Of a stretch of 64,000 bases of DNA, positions 34,624 through 45,097 are shown piece by piece; within the stretch, counting starts at the first letter, position 1, and every line of letters begins with the position of its first letter. Origin of the DNA: Allomyces arbusculus (taxonomy: Eukaryota > Blastocladiomycota > Blastocladiomycetes > Blastocladiales > Blastocladiaceae); the NCBI GenBank assembly GCA_027604705.1, contig JADHYV010000017.1, positions 1-64,000 of the forward strand, read 5' to 3'. Under the pieces are notes generated by a model. The model was not told where the DNA came from. It saw only the letters and a program-made list of their open reading frames with translations, and made no database searches. A program made the translations under genes and the position numbers.

Positions 34624-36201
34624 TCACGCCTCGTCTCGGGCAATGCACTTGAGCTTGAGCAAAAACGCCGTGTGGCCCGTTGCGTAGTTGACGGGCCGGC
34701 AAATCCAGTCCACCGACGTTGGCAGCCCCGTTCTGGGCGCCGCGGCGGCTGCGACGGTCGCGTTTGACAGCACCTCTCCGGAAGTGGTCGAGTCCACCGA
34801 ATCGGCGGCATCGGCTGCATCCGCTTCCGAGCGCCCCGCTGCTTTCAGCTCCGCGGTCGCCGTGTTTGCATTCCCATCCGTGTCTGTCGCACCAACTTCT
34901 GCCGTCACACCAACCTCCCTTATCACCTCGTTGGTCGCACCACCCGCCTTCATCTCCGGCCACTTGATCTTGACGGGCCGCAAATCCCACTCGCGCTGCG
35001 TGACCTCGAGCGCCTTGTCAAACACGAGCGGCAGCCGGTGCACGCGAATCTCGTCCAAGAGCTTGATGCCTTGTGTGATATTCGGCACGTACACGACGAC
35101 CGCGCCGTCGGGCTTGACGACGCGGCTCACAGCCTCCAAATACGCCCACGGGTTGAGCAAGTCGAGCACCACGCCGTCGACAGTGCGCGACGTCGACGTG
35201 TACCGCGCCGCCAAGACGTCGCCGAGGTCGCCTGTCACAAAATCAATTGCGTCGCGGTACCGCCCACGTCGGAAGCGCGAGACAAATTTCTCGGCGTGGG
35301 TCGTGTGGCTCGCGCGCAAGTCGATCGACAGGATGCGGCCGCCGCTGCCGCCCGAGACGACGCGGGCAAGGTGCAGCGTCAGCGACCCAGTGCCGGTGCC
35401 GGCCTCGACAATGTGGTGGTCCGGGCTCAAATCGAGGAGTTGCATCTGGAAAGAGAGAGAGAGAGAGAAGCACACAGAGATCAGAATTGGTTGACAAACG
35501 GACGCAACTCGCGACCCGGCCGACACGGACCACAGCGTGCGCGTCCTTAGGGTAAATGGGCGTTGCTGTGCGCGGCGCAAAGAGCACGTCTAAAAAAACG
35601 ACTCCGTCAGTCACCCCACACGATTTCTCGGCGAGACAAGAATCGAGCCAGCGACGCACAGTCTTCGAGCGTTGGGAAATGAAGCATGAACCCGTGCGAC
35701 TTGTGCGTCAAGATCTGGGCGCGGGCGGCCTTGCCAATGATATCCTTGTGGGCGATGACGCCGGCATGGCTCTTGATCGCTCCTACCCTTTCCAGACTCT
35801 TGAATGAGTGCGCGGGTTAAGAAAACTGTGGCAAACCGCGAACGCTGCGCACCGTCTTCTGTGAGCGGGCCAGCGAGTGTGCGCTTGCCCGACTTCATGT
35901 CGCGCAGCATGACCACGTCGCCCAGTTGAGCACGCTCCAGCGCGGGCAGCTCCGGGGTTGTGAGGTCCGTTGGCCCCGGTGTTGAATCCTCAATGGGCGC
36001 GCACAGCTCGTCGTCGGACTTGGTAACAAATCGCCGTGCTGGATGCGCAGCTTGCCCACCAGGTAACGGTCGGTTCCTCGGGCTCTGGCAAAAAATCGTA
36101 GCAATTGCAGCGGAACTAACGGCATCGCGGCCGTTCAAAACCGCCACGGCCCCTGAGCGGCCCGTGCTCACTGCGCGCCAAGCTGATCTTGCCAGCGACA
36201 T
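34624..36201 (-). CDS. tRNA (adenine58-N1)-methyltransferase, TRM61/TRMT61B-like, probably mitochondrial
   Basis: Installs m1A58 in the T-loop of tRNA. Exons, minus: 36201-35853, 35782-35660, 35589-35531, 35445-34624; 450 residues. The N-terminus is Arg/Ser/Ala-rich without acids (MSLARSAWRAVSTGRSGAVA), a good mitochondrial presequence. Splicing assembles VIAHKDIIGKAARAQILTHK, then FPTLEDY joined to VLFAPRTATPIYPKDAHAV, then MQLLDLSPDHHIVEAGTGTG (SAM motif I), then VVLDLLNPWAYLEAV and VYVPNITQGIKLLDEI. The YPKDA and NITQ motifs resemble TRMT61B and archaeal/bacterial TrmI more than nuclear Trm61. A low-complexity Thr/Ala insert sits before the final FLLKLKCIA strand. Intron 3 carries a CT-repeat polypyrimidine tract just before its acceptor. 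Confidence 0.87.
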
Positions 36202-36929
36202 TGTGCAGGCGCTCGCAAATATTTAGTTGAGGGGACGTTGGCGCGACTAACTGCCATGCAGTATTGCAGCGAACAGGCTGGTTGAATGTACAGCAAATGA
36301 CAGGGATTGGATCACGTGGATATGAGCCCCTGGGGAGACACGTCCAGCAACCACCTTGAATTTTGCGCGACCTGATCATACATTCGTTTTCCACGGCCGA
36401 CAGCGCAACAGCGCTCACATTGTCCGTCACTGACTGCATTCTGTGCAATTGCTCGAGCCCGCTCGCCCACTCCTGCCTTGATTCGACGTCGGCTTGGGCC
36501 CCACTGCGGCTTGGCAGTCTCGCCAAGGGCCGCACCGCCACCGCACTCACGCACAACCATCTCATCTGCCTGAGCTCATCGGCGTGTTCCTGTGTACTTT
36601 CTTGCCCGGCACCTGTCCATCCCGGCTCTCGAGCACAAGGGGCGTATTCAGCAGCAAATGCGGCGCATTTGACGCGAATTGATCCCGACCCCAGTCTGCT
36701 GCTGCTGCGACGCGCTCGCCACTCCGTTGACGGCCCATTGCCCCTCCCTTTGACACACGTCCTGCCGCTCGCCGGATCGACGACCCCCTTCTCCTCGCAC
36801 GCGTGTGGTCCAGGCCACCGACCCCCCTTTCTCGATTTGATCCGGCACGCCCTGCCGCTCGGCACTTATCCATCGCTCTTCACCTGATACCGACCGAGCC
36901 GGGCGCAAGACGATCGCACGCACGGTATC
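36202..36929. promoter_or_regulatory. Divergent region between the TRM61-like and RGS genes
   Basis: 728 bp between two divergent start codons. A 174-codon plus-strand frame is open at 36363-36887 but has a Cys/Ser/Leu/Pro-rich composition unlike the neighbouring genes, so it is taken as leader or promoter DNA. Confidence 0.5.
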
Positions 36930-39900
36930 ATGTCGACCTCGGACGGCCCCGACAAGGCAGTCAGATTTGCCTCGCTCCGTCGCGACGCTGTGAGTGGCGT
37001 GAGCCAGCATGGGTCCATGTTGGGACCCGCGGGCAGCAATAGTGGGTCGAGCGCGGCGAACCAGGCCTCAGCATCGTCGCTGTTTAGCGTCGAGGACGAC
37101 GACGTGCACGAGTCTGCCGAGTCGCTTGGTACGCTAAGAGCTCCCCCCCGCCCCTCTCTCTCCGCTCCTTTCCCTCCCCCAACCATGCCAATTGTTTTGA
37201 CGCGTTTGCTTGCTTGGCACTAGAAACCCGCTTCAAAACTCGCGCCGCTTACGTCTACCAGAAAAAGGCGACGCGCGCGTCCAACCACATTGTCTCGTTC
37301 ACGCGGCTCTTCATTCAAGTCGCTGCGGCGTCGGCCATCTTCCCCGTCACGGTCGAGTCGAGCCGCACCATCGAGTATCTTGCCGCGCTCATCGAGGCCG
37401 AGTATGCATTCCGGTACACGGCGATTGCCACGCACTTCAAGGATCCGCGGCCCGAAGGCGAGCGCGACAATGACGGCGTCGAGGCCAGATCGTCGGGCTT
37501 GGTCGTTGGGCTCGTGTGCGACGTCAATGGCAACGCGTTACAGTTCCACGACACGATTGCAGCCGTGCTCAACCTTGGCGACACGGTTGTCGTCACGCAC
37601 GCGCTCGACGGGTGGAACCCGCAGGCAGAGGGGCTGACGGTACCTCATTTGTTTTCTCCTCCAGGCTTTTGTTGCACTTGAGCTGACTGAGCCGGCCACG
37701 TCGATTTCAGAAAAACACGGCCACCGTTGAGTCCAAATTCGACCTATACGAGAACCCGACCGCAGCCGACACGCCGCAGCTCGACGGGTCCGCCGACAAC
37801 CGGTTCTTGGCCGTGTTGCGCAACTTGACGGGCCTCAACCTGTTCCGCGAGTACTGTGTCGCGCAGTGCAACCTCGAGTCGCTCTTGTTTTGGCTCGACG
37901 TGGAGATCTTTTCGGGCATGGCGCCCGAAGTGCGGTGGCTCATGGCCAAGTACATCTTCTACATGTACGTGGCCGACCAGGCGCCGCTCAAGGTGAACCT
38001 GGCGCAGGAAGTGCGCGCCGAAATGGAGCAAGTCGTGGAAGTCAAGCGCGACGTGCACTTGTTTGACGAGGCGCAGTTTCAAATCTACGGGTACCTGAAA
38101 AAGCAAGTCTATGCGTCGTTTGAACAGTCGGACCAGTTTCGCGAGTTTTTGCGGTTCCGGTCGTCGAGTACGCCGCTTTCTTGTTGATCTGAGAAGGGCT
38201 GAGCGAGTTGACTGACTTCCTGCTTCCCTTCCCTCTCAGGCCCGCAAGCCTACTTTTCGTCCAAGATCCGCGGCGACTTTGGCGAACACTTCAAGCCAGA
38301 CCTCGAGCTCATGCTCGAAGTGTGCGGGTCGGCCGCGATATCGACGCGCGGCGTGCCGTCGTTCATCAGGGACAAGTACCTGAACCGCGTCGTCAAGCGG
38401 TACTTCCCGTCGGCCGTCACGATCGAGGGGTACTGGGACAGTATTGGCAACTCGACCAACCAAGTGCGGCTGCGCAAGGTGCTCAAGGAAAAGAAGCTGT
38501 CCAAGTTCTTCGGCATCGACCGCAACTCGGACCGCGCGCAGCTCGCACAACACCTGCAGGGCCAGCCGGCCACGGGCAGTGGCGCGACCGCGTCGGTGCC
38601 CGGCAGCGCCTACGAACTCGAAGGGTCGCTCGACTCGGATGACCCGCGGTCCGATGCGCCGAGCGATGAGGGCGACTCGTCGAGTGATGACGGCAACTTG
38701 TTTGCGCGCAAGCGCCGTGCCGATAAGCTCACCGAGTTTTTCGGGAAGAAGGTGGATTTGATGGAGCTACAGCATACGACCACGACGTCGTCGTTGCCCG
38801 CACCAGATCCGGCCGCGCTCGCGGCGGCCGCGCAGCAGGCGCGCGTCGTGACGGTCAATGAACTGTCGTCCGAGGACAAGGCCATGCTCACGCGCCGGTC
38901 CAAGAAGCTGCGGCACGTGCTCGGCGAGACGCTTGACGAGAACACGGCGTACGAGAGGTGCGTCTGTTTTTTAACCGTTTCGCTTGTTGCGGAGTGGGAG
39001 ACCAGAAGAATACTGATTTGCCGCGACTCCAGCCTCTTACGCGAAATCTTCAACCCCGGCAACAACGACCGCCGCCGGACGTCGAGCAACATCACGGCCG
39101 CCGCGTACCGGGCACGCACGGCCCTGCTGGCATCCATGCCCGAGGCCGACCCGCTCGAGCAGGAGCTCGACCTGGCCGACAATGCGTCGGTGGCCTCGTC
39201 GGCATCGTCGGCGTCATCGTCGTCGCTTTCCGACGAGAATACGGCCGAGCCGAGCAAGCGTAAGCTCAAGACGATTCGGCGCCGCGGTAAGTTGCAGCAG
39301 GTGTTTGGCCAGGGCAACCTGCCGCCGGAACTCGTCAAGAGCATGCCCGCGGCCGGTGCAGCTGCTGCGGCAGGCGCCCCTGGTGGGCGTCCGCTCACCA
39401 AGGAAGACCGGCGCAAGAAGATTGCGCGCGCGACCAAGCTCGAAAAAGTGTTTGGCGAGTTGCCGCCGCCCGAGGCGCTTTCGGCGCTCCAGCGTAAGAC
39501 TATTCAGCACCGCCGGTCGATTGCGTCGCTGAGCCTGGTCCTGTCGGACGGCGAGGCTGTTGCGGGCCTGCTCGACTACCTCATGACGCAGGAAAAGCCC
39601 GCCGGCAGCGGTGGAGCGAGACCAGCTCTGGGCGGTTCTAGGTCGCACAGCACTGATGCTTCGGCGACTGGGGCGGCGCGGCTCGCACCCTCGTCGTCGG
39701 TGACGGCGCCGGGCAGTTGTAGTCCGTCGATCACGGGCGGTCTCCTGCTGCCGCCGTCGGCCCTGACGCCCACGTCCCTGGCCGATTCAGCGTCGAGCCG
39801 CACGTCGCTGCTCACGGCGAAATCAGACGACGACGATTCGCCGACCAAGGAGCGTAAGCTGCGCAAGCGCAAGTTCAAGAAGTTGCACAAGTTCTTTGGC

Positions 39901-40383
39901 GATAATGTCGACCCGGCGCTGCTCATTGAGCAGAACATCTTGGCCAAGCTCGAAAAGGAGATTGAGGAGGACATCGGCACCGACGAGTCGTCCATGTCGG
40001 TCTTGCGCGCCGACTTGGCCGTGCTCCGCGAACAGGTCAAGGTGATCACCGACCAGATGCGCGTCGCGGCGTCGCCGGGTGGCGGGAGCGTCCCTGACAC
40101 GCCCACCGATGACGCGTCGTCCTCGGCCAACGAGTCGGCGCCATCCACAACAACGCTCCTGCGGCGCAACGCGTCGACGGCGTCGCACGAGTCTGCGGCA
40201 CGCGCGCGCGTGACCGTCAAGCCGCGGTCAGTGTCAGCGCGCGAGCCCTCGGCTCAGGAGAGCGGATTGCAGCTCCTGGGCGGGTTTGCGTTTGAGTCGC
40301 ACCCGGCGATTTCGCTGTCGGAGGTGCAGGATAATGGGGGCGCGCCGGGGACCGGCACGGGCGCGCGGGCGCCGCACGTGTGA
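36930..40383 (+). CDS. RGS-domain protein with six internal KLxxxFG motifs
   Basis: Regulator of G-protein signalling: RGS domains speed GTP hydrolysis by G-alpha. Exons: 36930-37128, 37224-37639, 37711-38167, 38240-38957, 39033-40383; 1,046 residues. A conserved-looking N-terminal domain (about 67-205, ending VVVTHALDGWNPQ) precedes the RGS domain at about 235-410 (FLAVLRNLTGLNLFREYC, then SLLFWLDVE, then YASFEQSDQFREFLRF). The C-terminal half has a motif recurring six times: KKLSKFFG, DKLTEFFG, KKLRHVLG, GKLQQVFG, TKLEKVFG, KKLHKFFG, each preceded by basic residues and often followed by an acidic/Pro stretch. Intron 4 (75 nt) is stop-free and a multiple of three, so retention is possible. 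The gene converges on two tandem 7TM genes. Not a GoLoco protein, since the GoLoco QSxRxDDQR core is absent. Confidence 0.85.
38491..39915 (+). repeat. Region of six degenerate KLxxxFG protein motifs in the RGS gene
   Basis: Motif copies start near 38491, 38721, 38901, 39287, 39433 and 39871. Spacing is irregular (about 150-440 nt) and DNA identity between copies is low, so they are ancient protein-level repeats rather than a recent tandem array. Confidence 0.75.
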
Positions 40384-40646
40384 ACGGGCATGCGCGGTTG
40401 GTTGGTTGGAGAATGTGAGGGACTGGTCGCGAGCTTCGGAATTGGGGGGACTGGCGTTGGAGAGCGTTTGATGGCAACATGATGACTTATCGTGGCGCTG
40501 ACGTTCCTAGCAGATCACGGCGTCCCAACGTGAGCAGCACAGCACTCACGTCGACAGGGTATTCTTATTCACTCATTCATCGTCTGGGAAAAATACATGA
40601 TTCGCATCGCACAGCGTCGCCGCGCTGACAAGCTCGCTCCTACGCG

Positions 40647-42297
40647 TTACTGCAACCTGTTAGTCGCCGAAACGGGTTCCTGCGGCACCCACACTTGCTT
40701 GGCCGGTTCGGACGCAACCACGCTCGGAGAAAACACGCCCGGATGCACGCCGCCGCCGCCGCCCGGGAGTGATCCTCTGCCATGCACGGACGCGGCACCG
40801 TGCATCGACGTGGATCTTGTCGCCGACGACCCCGCACGCACTTCCGCGACGCGCGCTTTGAGCCGCATGTTAGCAAAGTAAGCCAGACCATTGATCCACC
40901 CCGATCCACCAGGAGCGAGCACGTAGAGCGCGCCCGTGATTGGTTCGACAACACCGCACGTGGCGAAAATGGCTGTGGCCCACCCGCCAATTGCCCCGGG
41001 CGTCGACGAGAGCATCGACGCGGCCAGCAGGTTTGACAGCGACTTGAGAATCAGCTGGTGTTCCGTCAAAACCGTATTTTGCGCAGCCGTCGCGGCCATG
41101 GCATTTTCGAGCGTCCGCACGTGCGGGTAGTCGGCGGGCCGTGCGGCACGGACGGATGCAAACATGCGCATCGCGCCTACGACTTCGCGCGCGATCATCG
41201 TGTACGAGTAGGACGAGGCCAAGGTGTTGAATGTCGACATGAACCCGCCAATGTAGGCGAGCATCACGCCGGTCGGTTTTTGCAAGTCGTGGCTGCAGCT
41301 GCATGGTGAAAGGAATGCATGCTGATTGAGAACGATGTTCGCGAGTATGATCGGTCACAAAAGTGGAAAGAACTATTATACGCACATGTACCCCGTTGGC
41401 CCCAAGCCTGATGTAACGATTTCAAACAGCCACAAGGCACCAAATGCAACGCCGACCGTCGAAAACAGTCGCCAATCGCCCGTGCCGAGCGGGATCGTAT
41501 AGTTGCGCACGACCTTGAAGTACGTGTAGAGCGCCAAGAACCCATACATGAGCTGTTGAACTCTGTTTCGCAAAAAATATCGGGTGGAGAAGCACATTGT
41601 CAGTCATCTTCACCCGTTACCGCTGGCAAACGCGGAGGGGTACGTACCCATAAGAGACGCAAAGCACCGACGCAAACGCAAGGCACTTGTCATGCTCGGG
41701 GAACCGGCCCGTTGTGAGCAGCAGCGCGTGCTCGAACGCGTGAGGCAGGGCAAACACAATCTCGCACACGGCAATGTAGACGGGGAATCGCGCCGCAAAG
41801 TCGCCGCGCATTAGCATGTGCGCCGTGTCCATGCACGATCGCCGCTTGGGACGCGTCGGGCAGGTGGCCACGGACGCGTCATGGCGAACCGAACCGGGCC
41901 CAACAGTGCCTGACCCGGAGGGGTAGTGCGGTTTGATGTCGGGGTTCGACCCGGTGCGGGCGCGGCCCAGCGACTGGTCCGAGAGCGCGTACGTGTCGAA
42001 GGGTGTCGGCGGCGGGGGAACGTCCGTGTCGGAGCACTTAAAGAAGCCAAAGCAGTGCGCAATAACGAGGATCGATGCGACCACCGACACACACGCGTTG
42101 AGCATACTGACCCAGTGGACCGTCACGAGCACCTCTGGGTAGTTCCCGATCCGGATGGGTCCGCCCATGTGGATCTGGGTCGTTGGGATGAACCAGGTCG
42201 TGTCGACTAGGGCGGGCAACGACTTGAAGAGTGGCGCGCCGGGCCCCGTGCCGTTACCGGGCGGCGGCGCAGCGGAGTCGACGACGAAGCCGGTCAT
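40647..42297 (-). CDS. Seven-transmembrane receptor-like protein, copy A
   Basis: Exons, minus: 42297-41648, 41562-41386, 41298-40647; 492 residues. Paralogue of the gene at 43397-45097: shared segments include the TTWFIPTTQIHMGGPI-type N-terminus, the first membrane segment (HWVSMLNACVSVVASILV), FPVYIAVCEIVFALPHAFEH, ALYTYFKVVRNYTIPLG and GVVEPITGALYVLAPG. Spliced, it has seven hydrophobic segments, a long loop between 1 and 2 and a charged loop before segment 6 (LTEHQLILKSL). Intron 2 lies at the same place and phase as the intron of copy B; intron 1 (85 nt, between SYG and VQQ) is unique to A. The fold suggests a GPCR-like receptor. I cannot assign it to a GPCR class, and a ligand or G-protein link is inference. 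Confidence 0.75.
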
Positions 42298-43396
42298 GGG
42301 TGCGCAGAACGTTGCAAACGGGTAAGAGTAGAAACAGCGACGACGACGAGCACGGAGCCGAGGTGCAACATGAAGCTGCGTTAGTGATCGGCGCGTGCGA
42401 AGTCGACGAGTACGCGGCCGATACGGTGAATGACGACGCTGTCGTCTGCCGTTTACTTGCGAGCAAAATACTTGGGGGAGAACACGCTCCAGACGGGTTT
42501 GGCAGCGCGACGGGGGATCTCTTGGGGTAATATATCGTGCACGCGCGCGCGCAAACTCGTTCTTCTGTCGCCGTTATCGCCCACCCTGTATAACGCGAGT
42601 CGAGGGGTGCAGCTCGTTGCAGTTGCTGTGGAACAGGTGCTCGGCTGAAAGTTTGGTATGGCGCGTCGCGGCAGCTTGCAGAGGCTCGGTACAGGTGGAG
42701 GACATCGCACTCTCGTGGCCAAAATCGACCCGACGCCGCCCAACATCGGGCGAGGGCCAGCAAGGGAAGTTGCAGAAGGAACGGGGCCTTTGGAGCGCAG
42801 GACGTGTGTGTGCGCGTGTGCAGGTGTGCGACATATGGTTTGTGTTGTGGTTGTGCGTGCAACGCCTTGTGCAACTGCGGCCTGCCAACGCCCCCGGAGA
42901 GCAAATGGGTCCGCGCGTGCGACTGGCAAGCCGCCCCCGGGGCGCAACGTCGCACAAAGGAAGCGCTTCTGGGGCGTCGTTTCAAGAATCGGCCGGGGAG
43001 ACGACGAATGTGATAATTTGGCAGGCAGGTGTCAACGACGATCTGTGAATGGTGATTTCGCGCTTTGATGACTGCTGATCCGCCCGACCTTCCAGCGCAC
43101 CAAGCAGCGCGCCCCTGCCTGGTGATCCGCCCCGGGTCGTGGTTGGCACCCTTGGCGATTAGCTGGCGTCGTCAGCAGTGTGATGGCGAGCAAGCGCGTC
43201 GCGACGACCTGCTGATCGTTCGGAAATGTATGAACACCTGACCGCGTCGCGCCCACCAAGCCGGCCCCAGCGGCCCACAGTCGCGTGTTACGCACTCTGT
43301 GCCTGTTAATGACGCTGTCTGACCGTTCATGTACGACCCTCGCGCGAGCCCCACCCCCGCACGCGTAGGGTCGTTTATGTCAACGCACAGCGCACT
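42298..43396. other. Intergenic between the two 7TM paralogues
   Basis: 1,099 bp upstream of copy A and downstream of copy B. It has an alternating CG run near 42541-42551 and several short frames with no family resemblance. No repeat matching the genes themselves was noticed. Confidence 0.5.
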
Positions 43397-45097
43397 CTAA
43401 TACAATTCATTTGTCGCCAAGATCGGCAGATCCGCCGGCGACGGCGGCGGTCGGCCTGGCCCCACGACACTCGCACTTGGGGCCGGCTTGGTTAGCGATC
43501 CCTGCGCGACAGCGAGCGCGGCCGCGGCTTGGCCCGCAGCGCTCAACGATGCCGACCCGTGCATGCCTGGTCCGGCGGCAATGATCGCGGGCAACTCGGC
43601 GGAACTCGATGCGCGAATTCGCGCTCGCGCAGCTGCAGATTTTATCCGAGCGGTCGCGAAATAGGCCCACATATTGCACCACCCACTGGCGCCCGGCGCG
43701 AGCACGTAGACGAGGCCCGAGATCGGTTCGACAACCCCAAGCGTCGCGAAAATGGCCGAGAGCCAGGCGCCGAGCGCGAGCGGCGTCGAGCATGCAATCG
43801 ACGAGTAGAGCAAGTACGAGAGCGACCGTAGGATCAGCTGGTGCTCGGTGAGCCGCGGGCGTCGTGATCGTCGGCGGCGGTAGAGTCCCGGTAATGGAGG
43901 CACGACAACGTTGGACGAGGTGGATGCCGACTCACTTGTCGTCGACGGCGTGTCGTGCGCGTGCGTAGGCGACCGCATCGGCGACCGCATCACGGACTGT
44001 AGCTGTACCATGGTCCCGCGCACCTCGGTCGCGATTTTCGTGTAGCTGTAGTAGCCACTCATGGCGTTGAAAGTGGCCGAGAGCGCGCCAACGTACGCGA
44101 GCAGGATGCCCGACGGTGCGTGAATGTTGAACGTGCACCTGGTAAGCGATGCAAATGAGATCAGACCGATGGGAACCAGCCAGCAAATTGTTTGCAAACG
44201 ACGTCGAGCACGCCGCCCATGCACGTACGTGAACCCACTTGGCCCCAGTCCGTCTGTCAAATGCAGAACCACGCCGAGCACCGCAAACGCGAACGCAATG
44301 GGAATGTGCAAATAGCAATCCATGGGCCCGAGCGGCAAGTGCACGCCGCGCACGACCTTGAGGTATGTAAACAAGCTCAAGAAGCCGGCGTAGTATTGCT
44401 GAAACCCGAATGCGATGCCGACGACCGTGGAAATGGCGACGCAGTCTGGCGCGCTCGGAAACCGGCCCGTGGTGAGCAAGACGGCGTGGTCAAACGCATG
44501 CACGGCCGCAAAAACAAGCTCGACGACGGCGATATAAATCGGGAACCGCGCCGAAAAATCGCTCTTCATCAGCGTTGTGATCAGTTCGCGCCAGGTCATG
44601 TCGCGTCGTGCTCGTGCCCTGGGCGACTGCGGCTGGGTATCCATGGATGACGGCGCTGGTGCGACCTCACCACCTCCCGTGGTCGATGGCACGCTTGGAT
44701 GCATGGCGCGCAGCTCGTACACGGCCGCTGTGATATCCTTGGACGCGGCTCGTGTCTGCCTCGGTGGCAGAGGCGATAGCGGCGGGTCGGAACATGGCAC
44801 CGATGATGGCGCGCTTGCTGGGGCGGTGGATGATGGTCGTGGGCATGGGTACTCGAAGAAACCGACACAGTGCGCGAGAACGAGCAGCGAGGCCAGGACC
44901 GAGACGATGGCGTTGAGCATGCTGATCCAGTGCAGCGCGCGAAAGAGGCCCGGGCGCGTGCCAAGAAATATGGGTCCGCCGAAATGAACGTCGGTCGCGG
45001 GAATGAACCATGATGTCGCGACGAGTGCCGGCACTGGTGGGAACTGGGCAGGCGGGGGTACTGGCGCATTGCGAGGGGCGCCGTGCTCTGCTAGCAT
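43397..45097 (-). CDS. Seven-transmembrane receptor-like protein, copy B
   Basis: Exons, minus: 45097-44229 and 44138-43397; 536 residues. Start ATG at 45097 gives MLAEHGAPRN and aligns with copy A just downstream (ALVATSWFIPATDVHFGGPI). Hydrophobic segments lie near residues 52-78, 184-208, 217-249, 259-282, 303-327, 396-420 and 421-440, seven in all. The intron (90 nt, GTACGT donor, GGTCTGATC branch region, TTACCAG acceptor) joins GPSGFT to CTFNIHAPSGILL, aligned residue for residue with GPTGYI-CSHDLQKPTGVML of copy A. The intron is stop-free and a multiple of three, so the frame stays open if unspliced. The loop before segment 6 is long and rich in Ser/Thr/Arg, a plausible regulatory or coupling loop. 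Confidence 0.75.
   Translation of the reverse strand: MLAEHGAPRNAPVPPPAQFPPVPALVATSWFIPATDVHFGGPIFLGTRPGLFRALHWISMLNAIVSVLASLLVLAHCVGFFEYPCPRPSSTAPASAPSSVPCSDPPLSPLPPRQTRAASKDITAAVYELRAMHPSVPSTTGGGEVAPAPSSMDTQPQSPRARARRDMTWRELITTLMKSDFSARFPIYIAVVELVFAAVHAFDHAVLLTTGRFPSAPDCVAISTVVGIAFGFQQYYAGFLSLFTYLKVVRGVHLPLGPMDCYLHIPIAFAFAVLGVVLHLTDGLGPSGFTYVHGRRARRRLQTICWLVPIGLISFASLTRCTFNIHAPSGILLAYVGALSATFNAMSGYYSYTKIATEVRGTMVQLQSVMRSPMRSPTHAHDTPSTTSESASTSSNVVVPPLPGLYRRRRSRRPRLTEHQLILRSLSYLLYSSIACSTPLALGAWLSAIFATLGVVEPISGLVYVLAPGASGWCNMWAYFATARIKSAAARARIRASSSAELPAIIAAGPGMHGSASLSAAGQAAAALAVAQGSLTKPAPSASVVGPGRPPPSPADLPILATNELY

Noticed and set aside
36363-36887. 174-codon plus-strand frame before the RGS gene
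   Set aside because: Composition unlike neighbouring genes and no domain; more likely promoter or leader.
36930-39032. Widespread selection for in-frame, stop-free introns (RGS, LYC1-like, ankyrin, phosphatase, 7TM B)
   Set aside because: About seven of some 54 introns qualify, which is near what chance gives in GC-rich DNA with short introns.
38491-39915. GoLoco motifs in the RGS protein
   Set aside because: The required Gln-Ser/Arg-Asp-Asp-Gln core is absent; the repeats are KLxxxFG.
40647-42297. Loss of a membrane segment in 7TM copy A relative to B
   Set aside because: The apparent difference vanishes once the shared intron is removed from both; the flanks then align residue for residue.
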